Assembly (NCBI GenBank): GCA_000504425.1
Contig: KI632513.1
Location: 3,162,606 to 3,226,605 of the forward strand
Direction of reading: 5' to 3'
Origin: Rhodopseudomonas palustris JSC-3b
GTDB taxonomy: Bacteria; Pseudomonadota; Alphaproteobacteria; Rhizobiales; Xanthobacteraceae
Length of the DNA stretch: 64,000 nucleotides
In this document: positions 57,101 to 64,000 of the stretch, piece by piece
Position numbering within the stretch: position 1 is the first letter of the stretch
Layout of the letters: each line of letters starts with the position of its first letter
Program-made: the position numbers and the translations under genes
The notes under the pieces: model-generated
Told to the model about the DNA's origin: nothing
Databases searched by the model: none
Seen by the model: the letters and a program-made list of their open reading frames with translations, nothing else

Positions 57101-58543
57101 TTACATGTTGTAGGCACGCTCGGTGTGCTCGACGAGGTCGAGACCTTCGCGTTCCACTTCGACGGTCGCACGCAGGCCGACGATCAGATCGACAACCTTG
57201 TAGATGATCGCCGAACCGATGCCCGACAGCAGCAGCGTCACACCGACGCCCCAGGACTGCGAGATCAGCTGAGTCACCATGTCGTACTCAGCGATCTTGC
57301 CGGTGGTGTAGTCCATGACGCCGGTACCACCGAGCGCCGGGTTGACCACGATGCCGGTGCCGATCGCGCCGACGATGCCGCCGATGCAGTGCACGCCGAA
57401 CACGTCGAGCGAGTCGTCATACTTCAGCGCGTTCTTCACGACCGTACAGAAGAACAGGCAGACCACGCCGGCGATCAGGCCAAGCACGATCGCGCCCATC
57501 GGACCGGAGAAGCCGGCGGCCGGAGTCACCGCGACCAGACCAGCGACCGCACCGGACAGCACGCCGAGCACCGAGGGATGACCCTTGATGATCCATTCGG
57601 CGAACATCCAGGACAGCGCCGCCGCAGCGGTGGCAACGAACGAGTTGGTCATGGCCAGCGCCGCGCCACCCGAAGCTTCGAGGTTCGAACCGGCGTTGAA
57701 GCCGAACCAACCAACCCACAGCAGCGAGGTGCCGATCATGGTCATGGTCAGCGAGTGCGGGGCCATCAGCTCACGGCCGTAGCCGAGACGCTTACCAACC
57801 AGCAGCGCGCCCATCAGACCGGCGATACCAGCATTGATGTGCACCACGGTGCCGCCTGCGAAGTCGAGCGCGCCCTTCTTGAACAGGAAGCCGGCGTCGG
57901 CATTGATCGCATCAAGCGCGGCCTGGGCCTGAGCCTTGGCGGCTTCGTCGGTCGCAGCGGCGAGCGCCTTGGCAGCGGCGTCGATCGCATCCGGGCCCGG
58001 CCAGTACCAGACCATGTGCGCCATCGGCAGATAGATCAGCGTGATCCACAGCGGGATGAACAAAGCCACCGCGGCGAAGCGGGTGCGCTCGGCGAAGGCG
58101 CCGACGATCAGCGCGGCGGTAATCGCGCAGAACGTCGCCTGGAAGCAGATGTAAATCAGCTCCGAGATGTTGGCGTCGACGCTGAAGGTCGCGACCTTCG
58201 AGTCGGTGGTGACGCCCATCAGGAACACCTTGGAGAAGCCGCCAATGAAGTCGGAACCGCCGGTGAAGGCGAGGCTGTAGCCGTACAGCACCCAGATCAG
58301 GATCGCGACGCAGACCGTGTAGAAAATCTGCGCCAGCACCGACAGCATGTTCTTGGAACGAACCAGGCCGCCATAGAACAGCGCCAGGCCAGGGATGATC
58401 ATCAGCAGGACCAGGATGGTCGAGGTCATCATCCAGGCGTTGTCGCCCTTGTTGACGGTTGGCTCGGCGTAGGCCGCGGTCGCTGCAAACAGGCTGCCTG
58501 CAAGCACAGCTAATCCCGCGCCGTTGGGACGTGTGAACGTCAT
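57101..58543 (-). CDS. amtB: Ammonium transporter AmtB
   Basis: AmtB (480 aa) imports ammonium. An N-terminal signal-like segment (AVLAGSLFAATAAYAEP) is removed or forms the first helix, followed by eleven membrane helices. FYGGLVRSKN is the first pore motif. The twin His are in GGTVVHINAGIAGL and FGVHCIGGIVG; the Phe gate residues are present. An alphaproteobacterial insertion (AAKALAAATDEAAKAQAQAALDAINADAG) lies around residues 180-210. It follows glnK by 34 bp, the standard glnK-amtB operon; GlnK blocks AmtB when nitrogen is ample. Confidence 0.97.
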   Translation of the reverse strand: MTFTRPNGAGLAVLAGSLFAATAAYAEPTVNKGDNAWMMTSTILVLLMIIPGLALFYGGLVRSKNMLSVLAQIFYTVCVAILIWVLYGYSLAFTGGSDFIGGFSKVFLMGVTTDSKVATFSVDANISELIYICFQATFCAITAALIVGAFAERTRFAAVALFIPLWITLIYLPMAHMVWYWPGPDAIDAAAKALAAATDEAAKAQAQAALDAINADAGFLFKKGALDFAGGTVVHINAGIAGLMGALLVGKRLGYGRELMAPHSLTMTMIGTSLLWVGWFGFNAGSNLEASGGAALAMTNSFVATAAAALSWMFAEWIIKGHPSVLGVLSGAVAGLVAVTPAAGFSGPMGAIVLGLIAGVVCLFFCTVVKNALKYDDSLDVFGVHCIGGIVGAIGTGIVVNPALGGTGVMDYTTGKIAEYDMVTQLISQSWGVGVTLLLSGIGSAIIYKVVDLIVGLRATVEVEREGLDLVEHTERAYNM

Positions 58544-58577
58544 GTGAAATACTCCTGAGTGATTGGTGAGCGCGAAA

Positions 58578-59012
<435 letters not shown>

Positions 59013-59017
59013 CTATA

Positions 59018-59033
59018 ATCAAATGGCGTGCCA
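59018..59033 (-). promoter_or_regulatory. Candidate sigma-54 promoter for glnK-amtB
   Basis: On the minus strand TGGCACG-CCAT-TTGAT (59033-59018) matches the sigma-54 consensus TGGCACG-N4-TTGCA except that the -12 C is A. The start site would be about 59006, 90 nt before glnK. I saw no convincing NtrC site upstream. Confidence 0.6.
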
Positions 59034-59390
59034 GACCGGCCAAAATGGCTAACGATTTATGATTACGGGATTTTTTGGTGTTTTGGGGCGGTTGCGCGTC
59101 AAGGCGCCAACAACTCCGCCTAGTTATTAGTCATTCGTGCCCGTGCTGTGGGCGCCGTCCGGTCTGGCGGTGATTATTGCCTAGCAAGCGAGCAAAGACA
59201 TCTTTGTTACTTTGCTACCATCGCGGTGTCGGTGCGCCAGCTTGGCGTGGTGATCAGCGCATTTGCCTTGCTGCTGGGCTGAGAGCGCGCACCGCCGATC
59301 GGTGTTGGCGGTCACCTTTGGCGCGTCTGGCGACAGCGGAACTAACCGTGCGATCGGCGCAGCGGGATCAGCGGCGACCTTGAGCTTTTT

Positions 59391-59485
59391 CGTTTCTGAT
59401 GGAATCAGAACCGAAGCTCTGACTTTCTCGTCTAACGCGCTTTCTTGACGCGAACCGGGATCCACCTCGCTCGACAACGCTAGAT
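59391..59485 (+). repeat. Intergenic repeat family B, fullest copy
   Basis: Sequence TTTCTGATGGAATCAGAACC, GAAGCTCTGACTTTCTCGTC, AACGCGCTTTCTTGACGCGA and ATCCACCTCGCTCGACAACG in order. Its first and last parts recur at 1606-1640 and 3053-3094. Contains the small palindrome TCTGATGGAATCAGA. Confidence 0.55.
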
Positions 59486-59493
59486 CCACGCGT

Positions 59494-59575
59494 CTTGGCC
59501 GGGCTTGTCCCGGCCATCCACGTCTTTGCTGCGGCACGGCTTTCAAGTTGGGGCTGCCGGCCTCGTGCGCGGGCG
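59494..59575 (+). repeat. Palindromic repeat family A, decayed copy
   Basis: TGGCCGGG-CTTGT-CCCGGCCAT and CCACGTCTTTG are intact but the right arms (TTTCAAGTTGGGGCTGCCGG) have diverged. It follows a family B element directly, as at the IS locus. Confidence 0.65.
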
Positions 59576-59597
59576 GAGCCCCTGACAGCCGTGCGGC

Positions 59598-60479
59598 TTA
59601 TCCGGCGGGTTGTTCCTTGCGCTCGCGCAGCGAGCCTTCCTGCGCCACCGAAGCGACCAGCGTGCCGTCGGCCCGGAAGATCTGGCCGCGGGTCAGGCCA
59701 CGGCCGCCCTGCGCGCTCGGCGAGTCCTGCGCGTACAGCAGCCATTCGTCGGCGCGGAACGGCCGGTGGAACCACATGGCGTGGTCGAGGCTGGCCGGCA
59801 TCATGCGCTTGTCGAACAGCGTGCGGCCATAGCGCGCCATCGCGGCGTCGAGCAGCGAGAAGTCGGAGGCATAGGCCAGCGCGCACATATGCAGCGCCGG
59901 ATCATCGGGCAGCCGCGCCGCGGTGCGGATCCAGACATGCATGCGGCCGTCCGGAATCTTCTGGCCGAAGTAACGGCTGAGCTCGACCGGGCGCAGTTCG
60001 ATCGGGCGGTCGGATTCGTAATAGCGCCGGATGAAGTCCGGCATTTCCTTGAAGAACGGCTGCTTGATGATCTCTTCGCCGCTTAATTTTTCGGGCGGCG
60101 GCACATCCGGCATCTTGTCCTGATGGTCGAACGCGGTCTCTTCCTCGACATGGAACGACATCATCAGCGAGAAGATCGCCTGACCATGCTGAATGGCGGT
60201 GACGCGGCGCGTGGTGTAGCTCCGGCCGTCGCGCAGCCGCTCGACCTGATAGATGATCGGGATCTGCGGGTCGCCCGGCAGGATGAAATAACAATGCAGC
60301 GAGTGCGGCAGCCGGCCTTCGACGGTGCGGCAGCCGGCAACCATCGCCTGACCGATCACCTGGCCGCCGAACACCCGCTGCCATGAGGTTTTCGGGCTGG
60401 TTCCGCGAAATAAATTTTCCTCGAGCGGTTCGAGATCGAGGATCGAAATCAGGTCAATAAGGCTTTTCGACATCGGCAT
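59598..60479 (-). CDS. tesB: Acyl-CoA thioesterase II (TesB)
   Basis: TesB (293 aa) hydrolyses medium and long acyl-CoA to free acids. It is a double hotdog protein: residues 1-120 with LFRGTSPKTSWQRVFGGQVIGQAM, and 180-290 with MHVWIRTAARLPDDPALHMCALAYASDFSLLDAAMARYG carrying the catalytic Asp. ARLTRGQIFRADGTLVASVAQEG-like end (GLTRGQIFRADGTLVASVAQEG) is typical. A second Met at residue 3 could also start it. It is divergent from the UbiH-family gene, 162 bp apart. Confidence 0.94.
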   Translation of the reverse strand: MPMSKSLIDLISILDLEPLEENLFRGTSPKTSWQRVFGGQVIGQAMVAGCRTVEGRLPHSLHCYFILPGDPQIPIIYQVERLRDGRSYTTRRVTAIQHGQAIFSLMMSFHVEEETAFDHQDKMPDVPPPEKLSGEEIIKQPFFKEMPDFIRRYYESDRPIELRPVELSRYFGQKIPDGRMHVWIRTAARLPDDPALHMCALAYASDFSLLDAAMARYGRTLFDKRMMPASLDHAMWFHRPFRADEWLLYAQDSPSAQGGRGLTRGQIFRADGTLVASVAQEGSLRERKEQPAG

Positions 60480-60641
60480 CCGTGGGCCTTCTGCTCAATG
60501 GGCGCACCCGGCGCGCGCGCGGGGAGGGCGGTTTCACAGGACCGTCGATGTCTGATAGAAGCGAACCAAGCACCGCCCCGCGCCCGTCTGGTGCTTGTTT
60601 CGCCCAGCTCCGTACAACTGGCAAGAGTGAGACTTATCAAT

Positions 60642-61862
60642 ATGACAGCATCGCGTGGCATTGTCATCGGAGGCGGCGCGTTCGCCGGTTTGGCGCTGGC
60701 GCTGGCGCTGCGCCAGGGGCTCGGCCGCGACGTCCCGGTGATCGTCGCCGATCCGGCCTTTGCGACGCGGCCGAGCCGCGACCCGCGCGCCACTGCGATC
60801 GTGGCCGCCTGCCGCCGGCTGTTCGAGGCGCTCGAGGTCTGGCCGCAAGTGGCGGAATCGGCGCAGCCGATCATCGATATGGTGGTGACCGACAGTGAGC
60901 TCGAAGACGTCACCCGCCCGGTGTTTCTGACCTTCGCCGGTCCGGTGGTGCCGGGCGAGCCGTTCGCGCACATGGTCGAGAACCGGCATCTGATCGACGC
61001 CTTGATGCAGCGCGCCGAGGTCGAGGGCATCGATCTGCGCGCCACGGCGGTGACCTCCTACGACACAAGGCCGGAAGCGATTGCGGTGACGCTTGGCGAT
61101 GGCAGCGTGATCGATGCCGCGCTGCTGGTTGCGGCCGACGGTGCTCGCTCCAAGCTGCGCGAGCGCGCCGGCATTCCGACCTATGGCTGGGACTATGACC
61201 AGTCCGGCATCGTGGTCACGGTCGGCCATGAGCGCGAGCATAATGGCTGCGCCGAAGAACATTTTCTGCCGGCCGGGCCGTTCGCGATCCTGCCGCTCAC
61301 CGGCAAGCGCTCATCCTTGGTATGGACCGAAAGCCGCACCGAAGCGGCGCGCATCGCCGCGCTGCCGGAGCGCGAATTCCATCAGGAGCTGGAGCGGCGC
61401 TTTGGGCTGCGGCTCGGCGAATTGAAGGCGCTCGATCAGCCGCGCGCGTTTCCGCTCGGCTATTTCGTGGCGCGCGATTTCATCGCGCCGCGGCTGGCGC
61501 TGGTCGGCGATGCCGCCCATGTCATCCACCCGATTGCCGGGCAGGGGCTCAATCTTGGTCTCAAGGATGTCGCGGCGCTGGCCGAATGCGTGGTCGATGC
61601 CGCGCGGCTCGGGGTCGATTTCGGTCAGTTCAACGTGCTGGAGCGCTATCAGCGCTGGCGGCGGTTCGACACCATGGCGATGGGCGTCGCCACCAATTCG
61701 CTGAACATGCTGTTCTCGAACCACTCGCAGCTATTGCGCAGCGTGCGCGACATCGGGCTCGGCCTGGTCGACCGGCTGCCGCCGCTGAAAGAGCTGTTCA
61801 TCCGTCAGGCCGCCGGGCTGACCGGCGAGGTGCCACGGCTGCTCAAGGGCGAGGCGCTGTAA
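60642..61862 (+). CDS. UbiH/UbiF/COQ6 family FAD-dependent monooxygenase
   Basis: A 406-residue flavoprotein monooxygenase, most likely a ring hydroxylase in ubiquinone synthesis. The FAD-binding motif is GIVIGGGAFAGLALALAL; the second motif LLVAADGARSKLRERAGI and the third LALVGDAAHVIHPIAGQGLNLGLKDVAALAE are all typical of UbiH-type enzymes. Which ring position it hydroxylates (C1, C5 or C6) cannot be told from sequence alone. ATG 60642 fits; the open frame upstream has no support. Confidence 0.92.
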   Translation: MTASRGIVIGGGAFAGLALALALRQGLGRDVPVIVADPAFATRPSRDPRATAIVAACRRLFEALEVWPQVAESAQPIIDMVVTDSELEDVTRPVFLTFAGPVVPGEPFAHMVENRHLIDALMQRAEVEGIDLRATAVTSYDTRPEAIAVTLGDGSVIDAALLVAADGARSKLRERAGIPTYGWDYDQSGIVVTVGHEREHNGCAEEHFLPAGPFAILPLTGKRSSLVWTESRTEAARIAALPEREFHQELERRFGLRLGELKALDQPRAFPLGYFVARDFIAPRLALVGDAAHVIHPIAGQGLNLGLKDVAALAECVVDAARLGVDFGQFNVLERYQRWRRFDTMAMGVATNSLNMLFSNHSQLLRSVRDIGLGLVDRLPPLKELFIRQAAGLTGEVPRLLKGEAL

Positions 61863-61894
61863 CCGCCTCTCCCCAAACCATCGCAGTGGCCGGC

Positions 61895-62098
61895 TCAGTC
61901 GAGCCGGCGCGCTTCTTCCGGCAGCATGATCGGGATGCCGTCGCGGATCGGATAAGCGAGCTTGGCGCCGCGGGAAATCAGTTCCTGGCGCGCGGCATCG
62001 AATTCGAGCGGGCCCTTGGTGATCGGGCAAACCAGGATATCGAGAAGCTTGCGATCGACGGCGCCGGGAGCGCCATCGGAAGAGGTCGGGCTCATCAC
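61895..62098 (-). CDS. Trm112-like protein
   Basis: A 67-residue protein with [16 protein letters not shown] and [21 protein letters not shown], the bacterial Trm112/YcaR zinc-ribbon-like fold. Like E. coli YcaR it lacks the full set of zinc Cys residues (one Cys visible). In eukaryotes and archaea Trm112 activates methyltransferases; the bacterial function is not established. Two Met codons start the frame. Confidence 0.88.
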   Translation of the reverse strand: MMSPTSSDGAPGAVDRKLLDILVCPITKGPLEFDAARQELISRGAKLAYPIRDGIPIMLPEEARRLD

Positions 62099-62273
62099 AA
62101 CAGTCCAATAATTCCTTTGGGGTGAAACACTCTATAGCGATTTCGAGCGAAATGGCTGCCGGTGCGCGTCAAGAAAACGCGTCGGAGAGCCATTTTGGGC
62201 GCCGCTGCTATAGCACGGGCGCGCCGCCCGCCGTGGGCATTGCGTCAAATTCGTCATGGTCAGTGCAGCGGTG

Positions 62274-62948
62274 TCATTGCAGCGGTGGATCGCCGCTGGT
62301 GCGCTTCTTGGCCAGCTCCATCTCGGTGACCGCCACCAGGATTTCGGCGCGGGTTTTGAGGTCCGGGGCTTCCAGCAGCGCCTGTTTCTCGGCCGAGCCA
62401 TAGGGCGACATCATCGCCAGAGCATTGACCAGCGCTTCGTTGGGCGCGTTCTCGATGCCGTCCCAATCGACCTTGAGGTGATTGGCCTTGAGGAACCCGC
62501 GCAGCGCTTCCAGCAGCGCCTCGCGATCCACCTCATCCTCGCCTTTGCGGGCCTCGAAATCATCGACAAAGGCGAAGAAATCGACCCGGCACTGCCGATA
62601 GGGGGTCTTCACGGTCAGTTCCTCGACCACCTTGAAGCGCGAAACTCCGGTCAATTCCAATAGATAGCGGCCATCGCCGGTTTCGGCGAACTGGGTGATC
62701 CGGCCAACGCAGCCGACCTCGAACAGCGACGGCTTGCTGTCGCTGCCCGAATGGGCGGCATCCGGCTGGATCATGCCGATCAGACGATGACCGTCGCGCA
62801 GCGCGTCGTCGATCATCGCCAGATAGCGCGGCTCGAAAATGTTGAGCGGCATCTGGCCGCGCGGCAACAGCAGCGCGCCCGGCAGCGGAAACACCGGAAT
62901 CACCTCGGGCAAATCGCCGGGTCCGCGATAGTCGGCATTGATCGGCAT
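62274..62948 (-). CDS. LON substrate-binding domain protein
   Basis: A 224-residue protein formed by the N-terminal (LON) domain of Lon protease alone: LPEVIPVFPLPGALLLPRGQMPLNIFEPRYLAMIDDAL, VGCVGRITQFAETGDGRYLLELTGVSRFKVVEEL. There is no ATPase or protease part, so it cannot degrade proteins itself. It lies 17 bp after the CnoX-like gene in the same direction, as in many alphaproteobacteria, and may help proteostasis. Function not established. Confidence 0.9.
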   Translation of the reverse strand: MPINADYRGPGDLPEVIPVFPLPGALLLPRGQMPLNIFEPRYLAMIDDALRDGHRLIGMIQPDAAHSGSDSKPSLFEVGCVGRITQFAETGDGRYLLELTGVSRFKVVEELTVKTPYRQCRVDFFAFVDDFEARKGEDEVDREALLEALRGFLKANHLKVDWDGIENAPNEALVNALAMMSPYGSAEKQALLEAPDLKTRAEILVAVTEMELAKKRTSGDPPLQ

Positions 62949-62965
62949 GGCGGCCCGGCCCCTTC

Positions 62966-63889
62966 TTACGAGAACAGGATGGTCGACAGCCGCTTGCGGC
63001 CCTCGATAGTGGCTTCGTCGGTGGCGCCCCAGGCTTCAAACAGCTGCACCAGCTGCTTGCGGGCGCCATCCTCGTTCCATTTGCGGTCGCGCTTGACGAT
63101 TTCCAGCAGCTGGGTGGTGGCGTCGGCGCGCTTTCCGGCAGCGTTGAGCGCGAGCGCCAGGTCGAACCGGGCCTGATGATCCTGCGGATCGGCGGCGACC
63201 TTCTGCTCCAGCTCCGCCAGCGGACCGAGCGAGCTGGCCTGTTCGGCAAGTTCGATCGCGGCTTGTACGGCTTTCACCGCGCCGTCCTCGCGCTTGGCCT
63301 CCGGCACCATCGCCAGGGTCTGCTTGGCCTGCTCGATCGCGCCGCCTTCGAGATAGCAGCGCGCCAGCCCGGCGATCGCCGGAATATTGGCGGCGTCGGC
63401 GGCCAGCACCTCGGTATAGATGGTAGCGGCGGTCGCGGCATCGCCGGCGGCCAACGCCGCTTCAGCTTCTGCAATCAGGTCGGCGACCTGGGGCGAGCCA
63501 TTGCCAGGCAGGCCCGCGGTCAGCCGGTCAATAAACGCTTTGACCTCGCTCTCGGGCACCGCGCCCATAAAGGCATCGACCGGACGGCCGCCGATAAAGG
63601 CGACCACGGCGGGGATCGACTGCAGCCCCATCTGCTGCGGGATCGAGGGGTGTTCGTCGGTGTTCATCTTGACGAGCTTGACCCGGCCACCGGCAGCGCG
63701 GACCACCCGTTCGAGAATCGGGGTCAGTTGTTTGCAGGGGCCGCACCACGGCGCCCAGAAATCGACCAGCACCGGCTGCCGCTTGGACTCTTCCAGCACG
63801 TCTTTGACGAAAGTCTGGGTGCTGGTGTCCTTAATCAAATCGGCCGTCGCCTGCGGCCCCGCCGCGTTGCCCTCGTCTAGGATCGTCAC
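62966..63889 (-). CDS. Thioredoxin-TPR protein, CnoX/YbbN-like
   Basis: A 307-residue cytoplasmic protein. An N-terminal thioredoxin domain (about residues 25-130) has FWAPWCGPCKQLTPILE with both active-site Cys, unlike E. coli CnoX which lacks the first. QSIPAVVAFIGGRPVDAFMG has the cis-Pro. A C-terminal TPR-like helical domain (about 140-300) follows with ALAAGDAATAATIYTEVLAAD and DHQARFDLALALNAAGKRADA repeats. CnoX proteins hold oxidised proteins for GroEL and DnaK; the intact CXXC suggests redox activity too. The start is ATG 63889. Confidence 0.92.
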   Translation of the reverse strand: MTILDEGNAAGPQATADLIKDTSTQTFVKDVLEESKRQPVLVDFWAPWCGPCKQLTPILERVVRAAGGRVKLVKMNTDEHPSIPQQMGLQSIPAVVAFIGGRPVDAFMGAVPESEVKAFIDRLTAGLPGNGSPQVADLIAEAEAALAAGDAATAATIYTEVLAADAANIPAIAGLARCYLEGGAIEQAKQTLAMVPEAKREDGAVKAVQAAIELAEQASSLGPLAELEQKVAADPQDHQARFDLALALNAAGKRADATTQLLEIVKRDRKWNEDGARKQLVQLFEAWGATDEATIEGRKRLSTILFS

Positions 63890-64000
63890 GTCGTCCTCGC
63901 CCTATTGCAGTGATGGACCCCTTTAACACGGCGCGGCGGCCGGCGCATGGGGGTCCGAGAATGGTGGCCGCGCTAAAATCATCCCGTATTTCCGCGTGTT
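63890..64000. other. Right edge, no gene seen
   Basis: The last 111 bp upstream of the CnoX-like gene contain no complete gene or clear motif; a neighbouring gene may begin beyond the edge. Confidence 0.4.

Larger units (their letters stand above)
59047..59597. other. Gene-free stretch between glnK and tesB
   Basis: I see no credible gene in these 550 bp. The left part should hold activator sites for glnK. The right part is filled by a family B repeat (59391-59485) and a decayed family A copy (59494-59575). Confidence 0.5.

Noticed and set aside
57125-58513. A 462-codon open frame antisense to amtB
   Set aside because: Reads as His/Arg/Asp-rich without motifs; amtB is clear on the other strand.
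59034-59160. NtrC sites upstream of glnK
   Set aside because: Several GC-rich near-palindromes exist but none approaches TGCAC-N5-GTGCA well enough.

Overview
The window is 64 kb of high-GC chromosome from an alphaproteobacterium of the order Hyphomicrobiales, most likely the Bradyrhizobium/Rhodopseudomonas group (Nitrobacteraceae). The basis is gene order and protein character: an RpaI/BjaI-type LuxI with its LuxR, the hisB-DUF2628-hisH-hisA-hisF-hisE-coaA block, olsB for ornithine lipids, a CenR/OtpR-like regulator next to a cyclic-nucleotide-binding protein, and palindromic intergenic repeats. No rRNA, tRNA, CRISPR array, prophage or plasmid gene was recognised.

Layout. 1-5 kb: the first codons of dnaK (minus), an unknown secreted protein, an IS4-family insertion sequence sitting inside an older palindromic repeat, then grpE and hrcA. 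5-11.6 kb: rph-rdgB-hemW, an LpoA-like lipoprotein, rsmI-yraN-gshB. 11.7-13.5 kb: a quorum-sensing locus (luxR, a perfect 16-bp lux-box-like palindrome, luxI, and a small gene overlapping luxI by 4 bp). 13.5-18.7 kb: comM, a hybrid histidine kinase, olsB. 18.7-23.5 kb: the histidine block plus coaA. 23.8-29.5 kb: hslVU, Smr, mltA, a Tim44-domain protein, secB. 29.7-32.5 kb: dnaQ, coaE, maf, ppsR, all leftward.

32.5-33.0 kb is a 459-bp gene-free stretch with several DnaA-box-like words and an AT-rich tract. Genes diverge from it on both sides, in an order matching the known Caulobacter origin region, so I propose it as oriC. To its right, all rightward, lie hemJ, rho, mnmE, mnmG, rsmG, parA and parB. 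Six parS sites (TGTTTCACGTGAAACA) surround mnmG, one of them inside the rsmG coding sequence. The centre of the window is therefore the replication-origin and centromere region of the main chromosome.

42-64 kb: holA-lptE-leuS, a diguanylate cyclase without the usual inhibitory I-site, a PLP-homeostasis protein, an L,D-transpeptidase, the CenR-like regulator with its cNMP partner, xthA, lolA, ftsK, a DapC-like aminotransferase, glnK-amtB with a sigma-54-like promoter and an elaborate three-hairpin 3' end, tesB, a UbiH-family monooxygenase, a Trm112-like protein, a LON-domain protein and a CnoX-like thioredoxin.

Most genes are housekeeping. The parts most worth a second look are the origin/parS architecture, the small gene coupled to luxI, the amtB 3' hairpins, the nested repeats around the IS, and the unknown secreted protein near the left edge. 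Start codons were chosen by family N-termini and ribosome binding sites; several are TTG or GTG and are marked as such.
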